64,000 nt of DNA from Didymella arachidicola (lineage: Eukaryota > Ascomycota > Dothideomycetes > Pleosporales > Didymellaceae): contig CM050001.1 of the NCBI GenBank assembly GCA_016630955.3, positions 868,001 to 932,000 on the forward strand. The letters run 5' to 3'. This document shows, in pieces, positions 22,626 to 32,361 of the stretch (its first letter is position 1; the number at the start of each line of letters is the position of its first letter). The position numbers and the translations under genes are program-made. Under the pieces are notes generated by a model. The model did not search any database and had not been told where the DNA came from. It was given only the letters and a program-made list of their open reading frames with translations.

Positions 22626-23243
22626 TCAGTGTGATGCTGGCGCCAACAACTCATCCACCCCCTTCAACCCCCTCCCGTTACACTCCCCCACATCCAGCGC
22701 CACCAAAAACCGACTCACGCAATTATACGCCGCCACCGTCGCCGTCAGTTCCACAACCTGCACGTCATCCAGCACTCGCTTCACACCCTCCATCACCCCG
22801 TCCTCGACACTAACCCCAATAGTCATCTGATCCGTGTACCTTACCACCGCCCTCTCCTCCTCGCTCAACCCTTCCAACCCCTCCTCCCCTTTGACATTTC
22901 CATCCTCCCGCCTCCCCATCGCCTTCAGATCCCGCACAACCCGCACAACCTCCCTCCCCACACCTGCCTCCAACGCGAGCTTGGCATGTACATCCCACTC
23001 ATGCACCGCGCCATTCAAGCTCGCTATCCGCGCGATCGCCAGCTCCTTCAGCCCTGCAGGTAGAGAGGTTTTCGTGCGTATCGCCCCGATGAAAGACGAC
23101 CAGCCGTCGGCGACGCTGGGGTTGTGGAGCAGTGCGAGGTCCAAGGGGATGAGCGGGCGCGGGGACCGGCGCGCGGCTATGCGCGTGTATATTGGGCGGG
23201 CTTCTTCTGTTTGCGGCTCTGCGGGGGCGTAGGGGACGCGCAT
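22626..23243 (-). CDS. Carboxymuconolactone decarboxylase-like (AhpD fold) protein
   Basis: A single exon encodes 205 residues. The core KELAIARIASLNGAVHEWD followed by HAKLALEAGV is the central CMD/AhpD helical motif, with the Glu and His that serve in catalysis; the Cys pair of peroxidase-type AhpD is absent. CMD proteins decarboxylate 4-carboxymuconolactone in the bacterial protocatechuate pathway. Fungal members are often of uncertain substrate. It converges on the isovaleryl-CoA dehydrogenase gene (78 bp apart) and lies next to an intradiol dioxygenase, which makes a role in aromatic catabolism plausible. Confidence 0.8.
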   Translation of the reverse strand: MRVPYAPAEPQTEEARPIYTRIAARRSPRPLIPLDLALLHNPSVADGWSSFIGAIRTKTSLPAGLKELAIARIASLNGAVHEWDVHAKLALEAGVGREVVRVVRDLKAMGRREDGNVKGEEGLEGLSEEERAVVRYTDQMTIGVSVEDGVMEGVKRVLDDVQVVELTATVAAYNCVSRFLVALDVGECNGRGLKGVDELLAPASH

Positions 23244-23630
23244 TGTGGGCGAGCGAGGGGGGTTGGCGTGTGGGTGTGGATTCGGTGGATGTCTGGTGAG
23301 TGGGTGTGTGTGTGGGTGGGTGAGATGAGTAATGTGGGTTCGGTGGGTTCGGTGGGTGCGGAGGGACGAGGGAGGGACGAGGGAGGGAGGGCAAGGGGGA
23401 TATATAAGCGTTTCGGCGGCGGGGAATGTTTACCCGTTCTGACTGGACTTGCGGTAGTTGTCCGGGTAAGAGTCACGGTACTTGGAACTCATGTTTGAAG
23501 TCATGTTTGCGGTCGTGTTTGAAGTCATGTGAGGTCATGTCAAGTCACGTCGAAGTAATCTTTCAATACGCTAATACCAACATCGCTGTCTACGAATATG
23601 ATGAACAACCAAACGCCTTTTAAATAGAAT
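23244..23630. other. Spacer with GT-rich repeats between CMD-like and dioxygenase genes
   Basis: The first half is a low-complexity G/T/A-rich tract (for example repeated GTGTGGGTG and GGAGGGACGAG) that should be the CMD-like gene promoter. A loose repeat TGAAGTCATGTTT/TGAAGTCATGTGAG occurs at about 23493-23535. No gene. Confidence 0.4.
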
Positions 23631-24656
23631 CTACAACCGGCTCTGCTCGTCAAACACATTCGGCAGCCGCGGAATGCCCTCCAGACGCCCCGTCTTCTTG
23701 CCCGTCGGCGCAAGCGTCACGTTGTAGAGGAGATCGTGCTGCGCCTTGGGATCCTTGCTGGGCGTAAAGTCGAGCAGCAGGTCGTCCTTGACCGCAAACA
23801 CCGTGTCGTTGGTCACGTAGGGGTCGTCGCGCGGGTACAGCTGGGTGATGAGCGGCTTGTAGCCCTCGGCGGTGACCATCAAGTGGATATGGGCAGGGCG
23901 GAAGGGGTGGCGGTCGAGGAGGCGGAAGAGCTGGCCCGCGGCGCCGTCTGTGGGCAGCGAGTAGGCCGTGGGCTTGTAGCAGTAGTACCAGTACTCGCCG
24001 TTTTCGTTTGTGGTGAACTTGCCGCGCAGGTTGTTGGGCCGCTGGTTGTCCGGGTCGTGGAAGTCGTACTTGCCGTTGGCTGACGCCTGCCAGATGTCGA
24101 TGACGGCGCCGGGAATGCCCTTTTTGGTGTCGAGGTCGCGGACCACGCCGTGCATGAGCGTGGGCTGGCCGTCGGGGTGCGGGTCGCTGATGATGGTGTC
24201 GCCGAGGTCGCGGAAGGGCGAGTGGGGCGACCAGAAGGGGCCGAGGATGGTGGATGAAGTGGGCACGTCGCCGGACTCGCTGATGTGTTTGTGGGCGATT
24301 TCGTCGACGAGGCTGATGGGTGTTAGCATGTTCACGTGATTCATAACATCAAACAATAAACAATGGAAGACGTACGACTCAACGCCCAGGATGTCGGAGA
24401 TGCGGTGGGCCTCGTTGCGCGATGAGCTGCTTGTCTTGCCGATCAGGTTGACGAAGCGCACGCCGTCGAACCACTCCTCGTTGGTCAGCTCGACCTCGCG
24501 GATGAAGTCGTGCAGGTGGCGGATCAGCTTGCCCATGACGAAGCGGGTGCGGTCGTCGACCTTGGGGCCGATGGCGTTGATGACGGCATCGGTGAAGTTG
24601 GGGTCGAAGCGGTGCTCGTCGCTGGGCGCGTCCTGGTACTCTGGGGCGGAGGCCAT
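23631..24656 (-). CDS. Intradiol ring-cleavage dioxygenase (hydroxyquinol/catechol 1,2-dioxygenase type)
   Basis: Exons 24376-24656 and 23631-24312 give 320 residues. The 63-nt intron (24313-24375, donor GTACGT, TGCTAAC branch, acceptor CATCAG) is a multiple of three and free of stops, so it could be mistaken for coding. Removing it joins LGVE to SLVDEIAHK. The enzyme opens a diphenol ring between the hydroxyls with non-heme Fe(III). Ligand regions are visible: GEYWYYCYKPTAY (Tyr) and RPAHIHLMV (two His). The N-terminal dioxygenase helix region (residues 20-100) is also present. The substrate (catechol, hydroxyquinol or chlorocatechol) cannot be fixed from sequence alone. It shares a 580-bp divergent promoter with the carboxymuconate cyclase gene. 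Confidence 0.87.
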   Translation of the reverse strand: MASAPEYQDAPSDEHRFDPNFTDAVINAIGPKVDDRTRFVMGKLIRHLHDFIREVELTNEEWFDGVRFVNLIGKTSSSSRNEAHRISDILGVESYVFHCLLFDVMNHVNMLTPISLVDEIAHKHISESGDVPTSSTILGPFWSPHSPFRDLGDTIISDPHPDGQPTLMHGVVRDLDTKKGIPGAVIDIWQASANGKYDFHDPDNQRPNNLRGKFTTNENGEYWYYCYKPTAYSLPTDGAAGQLFRLLDRHPFRPAHIHLMVTAEGYKPLITQLYPRDDPYVTNDTVFAVKDDLLLDFTPSKDPKAQHDLLYNVTLAPTGKKTGRLEGIPRLPNVFDEQSRL

Positions 24657-25236
24657 GTCGACTGTGTGGGTGATATCAGAAGTATGCAGAGGTGTCTTCA
24701 GGAGTACACGCAGACGTATGCAGATGTATGTTCACGAAGATATGCAGAGGTATGCAGAAATGTATGATATGTACGAATGAATATGAACAGACGCAGGAGC
24801 CAGCCTCTTATATCTTCACCAGACTAGCTCCATACCAGCGCCGTGGCTCTAGCCGGCCACAGCTGTCCTCGAAGGCTGCGGCAAGACGTCCGGCTCGTGA
24901 GGCTTTCGCACGCAAACGACGGCGCTGAGCTGCGCGAGTGCCGCACCTTGCTGCCCCGCATCCGTCCGCGACAGGGGGCGGCAGCCAATCGGAGGACGTG
25001 GAGTCAGCGACGCGACGGAAGAAGTCTGGACGGTGTCTGGATGAACTCTCAGCCGCGCCGTGCCCCGCCATCCTTGCATCGGCGCCCGCCTCGGCTCTGG
25101 CGTCGCGACAAGGACGCGCGCGGGAGGTGTAGAGTCGGCGGTGCCGCGGTGGACCATGTTGTCTCCAGCACGCGCAATTGCTCGCAGACACGGCCGTCCA
25201 GCACTCGTCGCGCGGTTCCGCAGCTGCACACCCGTC
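24657..25236. promoter_or_regulatory. Bidirectional promoter of dioxygenase and cyclase genes
   Basis: 580 bp separate the two divergent start codons. The octamer TATGCAGA occurs four times in 76 bp close to the dioxygenase (24683-24690, 24717-24724, 24741-24748, 24751-24758). A CCAAT box is at 24985-24989. The cyclase side is strongly GC-rich. Shared control of two consecutive ring-cleavage steps is the obvious inference. Confidence 0.55.
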
Positions 25237-26375
25237 ATGACGAAACACCACCTGATGTGCGGCACGTGGGTGAAGCCCGGCGTGATTGTCACCGTCTCCT
25301 TCGACACGGAGACGCTGCAGCTCGAGCTCGTCAAGAAGACGGCGATTGCGCACGATGAGCCCATCAGCTGGATGGCGTTTGACCACCAGCGCAAGAACAT
25401 CTACGGCTCGTCCATGAAGCGCTGGACCTCGTTCCGCGTCGAATCGCCGAGTGAGATTGTGCAGACGGGCAGCTACCCCTTGGGCGGCCATCGTGAGTTT
25501 CTGCGACTTCCTTCCTGGTTCTGCTTCCTGACTCTGCAGCCCGCGCAAACGACGCCGACACCAAAACCCGCGCCATCTTCAACCTGCCCGCCAAGCGGCC
25601 CCCCTACGCCGTCTACTGCAACCCTTTCTACGACCACGCCGGCTTCGGCAATGTCTTCTCCGTCGACGACGCGGGCGCCCTCAAGGAGAACATCCAGAAC
25701 TACGAGTACTGCGACAAGACGGCCATCCACGGCATGGTCTTCGACCCCACCGAGACCTACCTCTACAGCGCAGACATGTGGGCGAACCGCATATGGTGCC
25801 ACAAGAAAATCGACGACGCCGGCCGCATGGAGACCGTCGGCTACACAGACGCCACACAGCCAAAGGACCACCCGCGCTGGGTCGAAATGCACCCCTCCGG
25901 CCACTTCCTCTACGTCCTGATGGAGGGCGGCAACCGCCTCGCCGAATACATCATCGACCCGCACACCAAACTCCCCGTCTACACCCACAAAACCTTCCCC
26001 CTGATCCCCCCCGGCATCCCCGACCCAGACACCCAGTACCGCTCCGACGTCGTCTTCCTCAACTCCACCGCCACCTACCTCTTCGCCACGAGCCGCTCCA
26101 ACGCCCCAAAGCGCCTCACGGGCTACATCGCCGCCTTCAAAATCGCCCCCTCGGGCGCAATAGAGCGACAGCTCTTTCTGAACCCCACCCCCACGTCCGG
26201 CGGCCACAGCAACGCCGTTTCCCCGTGTCCCTGGAGCGACGAGTGGCTCGCCCTGACGGATGATGAGGACGGCGGGATAGAGATTTACAGGTGGAAAGAT
26301 GAGTTTCTGGCGCGTGTGGCGAGGTTGGAAATCAAGGAGCCGGGGTTTGGTATGAATGCTATTTGGTATGATTAG
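25237..26375 (+). CDS. 3-carboxy-cis,cis-muconate cyclase (lactonizing enzyme)
   Basis: Two exons (25237-25492, 25540-26375; 47-nt intron with GTGAGT and CTGCAG) give 363 residues. This is the fungal seven-bladed beta-propeller cyclase, which converts 3-carboxy-cis,cis-muconate to 3-carboxymuconolactone in the protocatechuate branch of the beta-ketoadipate pathway, in the cytosol. Typical stretches are HHLMCGTWVKPGVIVTVSFD, KRPPYAVYCNPFYDHAGFG, IHGMVFDPTETYLYSADMWA, HPSGHFLYVLMEGGNRLAEY and SDVVFLNSTATYLFATSRS. I chose ATG 25237 because the cyclase sequence begins there; the open frame before it is promoter. The neighbouring dioxygenase supplies muconate-type products. Confidence 0.88.
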
Positions 26376-26384
26376 GCAACACTC

Positions 26385-26403
26385 GGGGGGGGGGGGGGGG
26401 GGG
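26385..26403 (+). repeat. 19-nt G homopolymer
   Basis: An uninterrupted run of G just 3' of the cyclase stop codon. It could form a G-quadruplex-like structure. Its length in the assembly is unreliable. Confidence 0.9.
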
Positions 26404-26889
26404 CGTACATATTTAGATTGAGAGAATAGATGGATGATAGGTTTTGTTGAATGTCCTATGTGACTCTCTTTATAACACCCCCTGTTGTGATGGCAATCGT
26501 CGTGTACCATAGGGACACTGACGGCGCGTTATTGCTTTTCGAATAGCTTCTTGAAGCAACTCGAAACGAATCTCTGGCCCATTTGTCGCTGGGTTATCTA
26601 TTGAAACTGCAGAAAGTGACCAGTCGAGAACTGCAGCGTATTGATGGATTCTTGTCTTCACCATTATCACGATGCACGGCTGTGCACAGGGGAGTGTTTG
26701 GACAATCCACGTGTGGTTAGGTTGGGAGACGATCTAAGCGATACAAGCTCGCACGCAGTAATGCCGAACCACCGCATCGACTGGAAGAAAATAGCTAAGA
26801 TACTCGAGGGGACACAACGGTCGATCGTGACAAGTTATGATCATTATATGAAACATTCAAAACTTTTCTTTTGCATCGAAACAAGCCCC
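26404..26889. other. Spacer before the tRNA gene
   Basis: No supported gene. A short plus-strand frame (26641-26910) contains HRIDWKKIAKILEGTQRS, faintly like a SANT/Myb helix, but runs into the tRNA and has no second half. Confidence 0.4.
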
Positions 26890-26960
26890 GCTTCGGTAGC
26901 TCAGTGGTAGAGCGTGGGATTGCAGATCCTAAGGTCACCGGTTCGACCCCGGTTCGGAGC
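26890..26960 (+). tRNA. tRNA-Cys (anticodon GCA)
   Basis: A 71-nt cloverleaf with no intron. The acceptor GCTTCGG pairs with TCGGAGC (two G-U pairs), the D stem is GCTC/GAGC, the anticodon stem is TGGGA/TCCTA around loop TTGCAGA, and the T arm is ACCGG-TTCGACC-CCGGT. The B-box-like GGTTCGACCCC is present. A TTTTT pol III terminator follows at 26964-26968. It lies inside the aromatic-catabolism gene group. Confidence 0.9.
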
Positions 26961-27383
26961 TTGTTTTTGGGGTATCATTCCTTCGTCGTAGATGGGCAAG
27001 GACTATGATTGACACTATTTTTGCTTCGAGGGCAACACATGGATCTCTGCCTAAGACGCGTGCAATGATCACATGCACTTGTCGACGTTGGTACTGGGCA
27101 ATCAAAGGCGCCACCGGCGCTAGACGCATAATGTTTCCGATCGGAACAATCAGGGGTGGACTCGGACCTGAAGTATGGAGGGGCAGGTACCGAATCCTGG
27201 AGCACGGCTGCCGGCAGATGTCATCGGCGACGGTTAAGCACTCCTCCAGGTTACTTTGGACGTCGGTACTGCGTAGCTTCAGAATGCATCCTCCACGACT
27301 GCAGTTGCATTTCTCTGTGCCTGCATTCTGTCTTGCAACACCACCCACAGACAAGATTTGATTAACACAATCGACAAATCACA
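26961..27383. other. Spacer and promoter of the EthD/lactonase fusion gene
   Basis: No supported coding region. The last 25 bp before ATG 27384 are A-rich (AACACAATCGACAAATCACA), a typical fungal start context. Confidence 0.45.
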
Positions 27384-29138
27384 ATGGCGTCCAAAAGCAC
27401 ACCCGGCATCTTGTACGTGACTATGCAGCCCAAAGAAGGGCTTGCAGATGCACAGTTCCACGACTGGTACGTTGACACCCACAGCCGCATTCTGTCCTCT
27501 CTCAAGCCCAATCTCACTCCTATCTCCAGGTACCAAAACGAACACGGCCCAAACCGTCTCCGGCTGGCCTCCTGCAGCAACGGCTTCCGCTACCGCGCCA
27601 CTGATCTCGCCGACTCGCAAGGCTCAAAAGAAAAGCCAGAATGGATGGCTGTGTATGACTTCGACAGGTTGGAGCATTTGACCGAGGAGACGTACCAAAA
27701 GCTGCGTTCTGCGCCTGTACAAACGCAGCGCGAAAGGGACACGATGAAGCAGATCTTCGTGGATCGCAGGTCGTACGATCTTCTCGGCGAGTGGAGAGGC
27801 AGCGACTTCAAGGACCTGCAGAAGGTCGAGAACGAAGGGGAGAAGAACATCATGATCGCCGTGTCCTTTGCTTTGCAGGACGGTGAGGGCAAAGAAGAGG
27901 AGCTGAACCGGTGGTACGAAGGAGAACACGTCCCGCTCCTGCAAAAGGTGCGTGGCTGGCGACGCACCCGCCGTTTTGTGACCTCCTACCTCGACATCCA
28001 GGCCAAACCCGAGACGCGGCGCGAATTCCTCGCCCTGCACGAGTATGCGCCAGAGAATGATCTCGGTGGAAAGGAGCACATCGCGGCCACAACAACAAAA
28101 TGGTGCGAGAAAATCTACGCCGATGTCGTCAAGGACCGCAAGAGGAGGGTCTACGAGCTGTACTACACCTTTGGCGCGGCGCAGCGCGATCTCAAGTCTC
28201 TTTCGAGCAAAGATGCTGTGCCTGCAGAGAGCGAGTACGGGCTCTTCAAGACATATCCCGCACACACGACACCGGAACAAAGGCCAGTCATCGACAGCAA
28301 AATCACAACGCCTGACGGCGTCGATCTGGACTACCGCCTCGAAGGCAGCGCCGACCCCGACGCCCCGCTCCTGGTCCTCAGCAACAGCATCCTCGTCGAT
28401 TACACCATCTGGAACGACTTTGTCAACGCTTTCCTAAAGCTCAAGCCAAACTATCGCATTCTGCGGTACAACACCCGTGGTCGCTCGACCCTGCCAAAGG
28501 ACAGCATCGCCCCAATCACCATCGATGTGCTGGCCGACGACGTCATCACGCTCCTCGACGCGCTGCGCGTCAAGACTGCTTCCATCATCGGCGTATCGCT
28601 CGGCGGCGCGACAGCACTAAACGTCGCGCTGAAGTACCCCAACCGCATCAACGCCTTCATCGGCTGCGACACCAACGCCTTCGCCCCGCCAACAAACGCC
28701 AAAGCATGGACCGAGCGCGTCGAAATCGCCGAGAAAGAGAACCTGACCACATCCTCCGGCGAGCCCATCGTAGGCGAGGAACTCGCGGAAATCACAACGC
28801 GGCGGTGGTTCGTGCCGGAATCCTACGACGACGCGCAGCTAGCCCCCAAACTCGCACGCGTCAAGCAACTCGTCAAGACGAATTCTCTCCCTGGGTTCCG
28901 CGACGCTGTGAAGGCGCTGCATGGGTACGATATCCGTGCCAAGATGGCGGATTACAAGGGCAAGGGTGCGTTTCTGGTTGGTGCGGGGGATGGCGTGCTG
29001 CCCAAGACGATGAAGGAGAATATGGCTGATAAGCTTGGGGGTGGAGTGGAGTTGAAGATTGTTGATAGAGCAGGGCATTTGCCGATGGTGGAGAGACCGG
29101 GAGAGGTCGCTGAGTTTGTTGCGGAGTTTTTGAAGTGA
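27384..29138 (+). CDS. EthD-EthD-alpha/beta hydrolase fusion (3-oxoadipate enol-lactonase-like)
   Basis: A single exon encodes 584 residues. Residues 1-100 and about 150-260 look like two EthD/dimeric alpha-beta barrel modules, each with the W-Y-x2-E/T-H pattern (FHDWYVDTHSRIL and LNRWYEGEHVPLL). Residues about 305-584 are an alpha/beta hydrolase of the PcaD enol-lactonase type: DYRLEGSADPDAPLLVLSNS, the nucleophile in IIGVSLGGATALNVAL and the catalytic His in DRAGHLPMVERPGEV. PcaD hydrolyses 3-oxoadipate enol-lactone. Fungi make 3-carboxymuconolactone instead, which must be decarboxylated and hydrolysed. The fused EthD modules and the neighbouring cyclase make this protein a candidate for that step; this is inference. 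Confidence 0.82.
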   Translation: MASKSTPGILYVTMQPKEGLADAQFHDWYVDTHSRILSSLKPNLTPISRYQNEHGPNRLRLASCSNGFRYRATDLADSQGSKEKPEWMAVYDFDRLEHLTEETYQKLRSAPVQTQRERDTMKQIFVDRRSYDLLGEWRGSDFKDLQKVENEGEKNIMIAVSFALQDGEGKEEELNRWYEGEHVPLLQKVRGWRRTRRFVTSYLDIQAKPETRREFLALHEYAPENDLGGKEHIAATTTKWCEKIYADVVKDRKRRVYELYYTFGAAQRDLKSLSSKDAVPAESEYGLFKTYPAHTTPEQRPVIDSKITTPDGVDLDYRLEGSADPDAPLLVLSNSILVDYTIWNDFVNAFLKLKPNYRILRYNTRGRSTLPKDSIAPITIDVLADDVITLLDALRVKTASIIGVSLGGATALNVALKYPNRINAFIGCDTNAFAPPTNAKAWTERVEIAEKENLTTSSGEPIVGEELAEITTRRWFVPESYDDAQLAPKLARVKQLVKTNSLPGFRDAVKALHGYDIRAKMADYKGKGAFLVGAGDGVLPKTMKENMADKLGGGVELKIVDRAGHLPMVERPGEVAEFVAEFLK

Positions 29139-29436
29139 AGGATATCGCGTTGTATTGGGTTGTGTATGCGGAGATGTCGCCCATTTGTATTGTCTGTGCG
29201 CCACAACACTTGTCTGCCTGCACTTTGGGCTGGTAAGCATTCGAAGGAAGGCTGTGCATTGCCAAAATAGGCTTGGTCTTGTCTACAATGAGGCCTTCTT
29301 TACGCAGGCGGCAAGCTTCCACTTCACGCAAAAACGTGCACAGACAGTGAAACATGAAACGCCTCCTAACGGCAGCCTGAACTTCTACAAGACCTCTGTC
29401 ACGATCGACAGAGCTCATGCGAGTTTTACTACCGCA

Positions 29437-31134
29437 ATGACACGCCTGCTGTTGTTGCCAACGGAGCTCATATGCCGGATCATAGGATACTTGGAGCCTA
29501 CTACTGAGCTACATAAAAAGGGCGTACCCGAGGAGCAACGATGGGATATCAGGCATTGGGACCGGACAGTCGCTTCTGTTGCGCGAACCTGTCGTACCTT
29601 GAACGCTATTGCCACACCCCTGCTGTACAGCCGATACGAGGCTACATTTCACAGTCCAATCATTCCTTTCATCGACCTTTCCACGACCGACAACACCCTG
29701 CACTCCGGCTTGAATTATATTGCGATTCGCACAGATGGCACTACCAACAAAGACTACACACCTACGCCAGAGCGACTGTTACAGTATTGTGCATGGGCAC
29801 AGGAGTTGGACCTGGACTCATTTGCGCTCTCAGGGCCCCGGACACGCAAATGCGAAGGTGCGGAACAGACCGAGCTGTGGCGACTGATCTCACGAGCACC
29901 GAGTCTAGAATCACTGAGCGTTACGGGCTGCGACTGGAAACGGTCTGAGAATAGTGTTCGCAGCCATGACCAGCCACCCGTTTGGCTATCTCCTATCGTC
30001 TCGGCAACTGAATGTGGTTCAACGATTGTAAAGTACAACGGGTGGTTCCACAAGCTGCATACTCTCAGCTTCTCCCTGGATGGCCGATGCGGCGCCTGGC
30101 TCGTCAATCTCCTCTCACTACCGTCCCTCAGATCTCTCACCCTCGGATCTTGGGGCCTAGAGCCCTACACCGATTGGGAAGTAGACCTCGTCTGGCCGAA
30201 ACCGACAGCGTCGTCGAGTGTGCGTGATCTGAGCTTCTGGGATGCATCTATACCTGCCCACGTTATACTCAGAATTGCGGACTACTGCAAAGCACTTGAA
30301 TCATTCAAGTGTTCTCGTGCGTGGCATAGTCGTGGCCAAACAGGTGTAAGTGGAAGGCAGTGGTGGGTTGAAATGCTGACTGGTCTGCAACGCCACAGCC
30401 GGACACTTACATCACTCACCCTGGATCCGTCTGACGAGTACAAACCATCGCGCCTGAATGACGGATACAGGCGTGTACAAGGTTTCGAGACAATGGTCAC
30501 TCTGCACTCCCTGACTATTCCCTGGCACGTCCTCGTGGGCTACCCCACCGGTGTCGACAACGAGGAAGACGACTGGAAAACAATCAACGGCACCCAATGT
30601 CCGAATCTGCGCTCCAACCTGCCCGAGAACCTGAAACATCTCGCGGTCAATAAATCCGAATGCAGCACACCAGGCTGTATCGGCATCGAACAAGCCCTAC
30701 TCAGCACTCTCCCCTCTCCGGACACAGAGCACTGTCTCCACCTGCAAACCATCGAATTTAACTGCAGCGGCGTGCACTACTACAACCCCCTCCCAGCAAA
30801 CTTCTGGCGCATCCAACACGCCTTCCAGCAAGCCGGGCTCGCGTTCAAGTATAACCTCGAATTAAACCCCCCGGACTTGTGTAAGACAGACCAGACGAGC
30901 AGTGTGTCGCGGCTGACAGAAGCAGGGTGGGCCGATAGCGAAGGCGCCATCAGCCAGTTTGCTCGGATGCTGGCGGGTGAGGGGCCGGCGGGAGTACAGA
31001 TTGCCCTGCGTACTGGGATTGTAGGGCTAGCTGGACAGGTTATGGGATTACTGGGATTAGGGGGGGAGTGGCTTGGTACAGAGGAGGCGGAAGGGGTTTT
31101 GTTTGGTGAGATGGTTGGTTTGGATGCGGGTTGA
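29437..31134 (+). CDS. F-box protein
   Basis: A single exon encodes 565 residues. The N-terminus LLLLPTELICRIIGYLE is an F-box start (residues 4-45), followed by ASVARTCRTLNAIATPLLYS, the usual end of a fungal F-box. The rest has weak leucine-rich spacing (LSLPSLRSLTLGSWGL, LTSLTLDPSD), as in LRR-type substrate receptors. F-box proteins dock substrates to SCF ubiquitin ligases through Skp1. The frame is open upstream to 29155, but ATG 29437 gives the canonical F-box N-terminus. Substrate unknown. Confidence 0.8.
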   Translation: MTRLLLLPTELICRIIGYLEPTTELHKKGVPEEQRWDIRHWDRTVASVARTCRTLNAIATPLLYSRYEATFHSPIIPFIDLSTTDNTLHSGLNYIAIRTDGTTNKDYTPTPERLLQYCAWAQELDLDSFALSGPRTRKCEGAEQTELWRLISRAPSLESLSVTGCDWKRSENSVRSHDQPPVWLSPIVSATECGSTIVKYNGWFHKLHTLSFSLDGRCGAWLVNLLSLPSLRSLTLGSWGLEPYTDWEVDLVWPKPTASSSVRDLSFWDASIPAHVILRIADYCKALESFKCSRAWHSRGQTGVSGRQWWVEMLTGLQRHSRTLTSLTLDPSDEYKPSRLNDGYRRVQGFETMVTLHSLTIPWHVLVGYPTGVDNEEDDWKTINGTQCPNLRSNLPENLKHLAVNKSECSTPGCIGIEQALLSTLPSPDTEHCLHLQTIEFNCSGVHYYNPLPANFWRIQHAFQQAGLAFKYNLELNPPDLCKTDQTSSVSRLTEAGWADSEGAISQFARMLAGEGPAGVQIALRTGIVGLAGQVMGLLGLGGEWLGTEEAEGVLFGEMVGLDAG

Positions 31135-31527
31135 GCTGTTTTGATGCAGATCGTAATGCATAACCTGCTGAGACTTGAAGGTATACCAAGGTATGCTGGC
31201 TGCTGGAAGCGTGGGAGGCTGGCTGTTCGGCTGCTTGGCTAATTCCTAGGCGTTGAGGTCTTGCCATTCGATAAGTATTTACTCGCAGTAAAGGAACAAG
31301 AGTCGGTGATGTTTCCGGTTCAACAATGGGCAAAGAGTATTAACCTTAACTCACTGCACGTCCAGATTGGTCACGTGCTTGGCTGCCTTCGTCTCACACA
31401 CTGACGTATAGTGTCGGTCAGGCGTGCCGCCGATTCGTGTGAGTCCTTCAAAATAAACACAAATATCCTTCGACGTATCCCAACCCCATTCACTCCCTGA
31501 CCGTTTCTCAAGCGCCGCATCACAACC
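31135..31527. other. Spacer between F-box and DUF3632 genes
   Basis: No supported gene. The sequence just before 31528 is pyrimidine-rich and A/C-rich, like a promoter. Confidence 0.4.
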
Positions 31528-32361
31528 ATGTCCTCCACCTGGTTCGCCTCAAAGATCGCCCCCAACGGCGACACAACCCACAACGAAGGCGGCTGCCATC
31601 CCCAAGAAGCCCAAGCCCTGGAAACCTACCTCCACCACAACTCAACACCGCCCGAAGCCGCGCACGCCATAACCCGTCCCGTCAGCAACGCCGCAGATCC
31701 AAAAGCAGAACTGCATCACCTATGGGGCCTCATCCAAGACGCCTTCATCGAGCTCCCACAGACCAACATACCGCCTCTCATAGCCCTCATGCAGGCCATC
31801 GAAAACCTCCCCAATCCCGCATCTAACCCCAACGAGAGTCGCCATCCCGACAACGCGTTCTGGCGCGAATCCCCCGGTTTCGGAAATCTCTGGGCAGACA
31901 TGCACCCCCGGTCCTGCTTCCGCGCCATCGTCGACGGGAGCGCGGGCATGCGGCGGGAATTGATGAAGATGGAGCACGTCCGACGCGCACATGTTGAAGC
32001 TCAACTAGTCTGTGCGGGCTTGGTTGGGCTGACGATTCACTGGGGTTACGAGGTCGTTGCTGATGCGCTGGAGAGCAGTGATGCGGTGTTCGAGTTTGAG
32101 GTCCCGGCGGCGGGGGAGTGGCTGGTTGTGTGTGGGGAGAGGTTTGTGCGGGGTGCGGTGGGGAGGGAGGGGAGTTGGGGGTTGGAGAGGAGGGGTGGGG
32201 TGGTGAGGGATTTGTGGGAGGGTGATGGGGCGGTTATGACGATGGAGAGGTTGCGGTTTTGGAAGGAGAGGTTAAGGGGATTTCAGGGGGATGGGGGGTT
32301 GGTTGGAGACGTGAGGAGAGCGTTTGAGGCTGTTGAAGAGGCGGAGTCTCAGCGAGGATGA
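31528..32361 (+). CDS. DUF3632 family protein
   Basis: A single exon encodes 277 residues, with no membrane segment or signal peptide. The segment LHHLWGLIQDAFIELPQTN followed by IPPLIALMQAIENLP and FWRESPGFGNLWADMH matches the fungal DUF3632 pattern (helical N-terminal part, then a conserved W/H-containing stretch). The function of the family is unknown. The C-terminal third is unusually rich in G-ending codons, with long runs of GGG/GAG. It sits between two F-box genes without clear functional link. Confidence 0.7.
   Translation: MSSTWFASKIAPNGDTTHNEGGCHPQEAQALETYLHHNSTPPEAAHAITRPVSNAADPKAELHHLWGLIQDAFIELPQTNIPPLIALMQAIENLPNPASNPNESRHPDNAFWRESPGFGNLWADMHPRSCFRAIVDGSAGMRRELMKMEHVRRAHVEAQLVCAGLVGLTIHWGYEVVADALESSDAVFEFEVPAAGEWLVVCGERFVRGAVGREGSWGLERRGGVVRDLWEGDGAVMTMERLRFWKERLRGFQGDGGLVGDVRRAFEAVEEAESQRG

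Noticed and set aside
24808..26510. Long minus-strand open frames opposite the cyclase gene (for example 25473-26510).
   Set aside because: They are antisense shadows of a GC-rich coding region. The plus strand has the family motifs and consistent introns.
26641..26910. Possible SANT/Myb-like peptide.
   Set aside because: One short helix-like match only, no second helix, and the frame runs into the tRNA gene.
22626..29138. Calling the whole group a complete protocatechuate operon-like cluster.
   Set aside because: No protocatechuate 3,4-dioxygenase or CoA-transferase/thiolase is present, so the pathway assignment stays partial.
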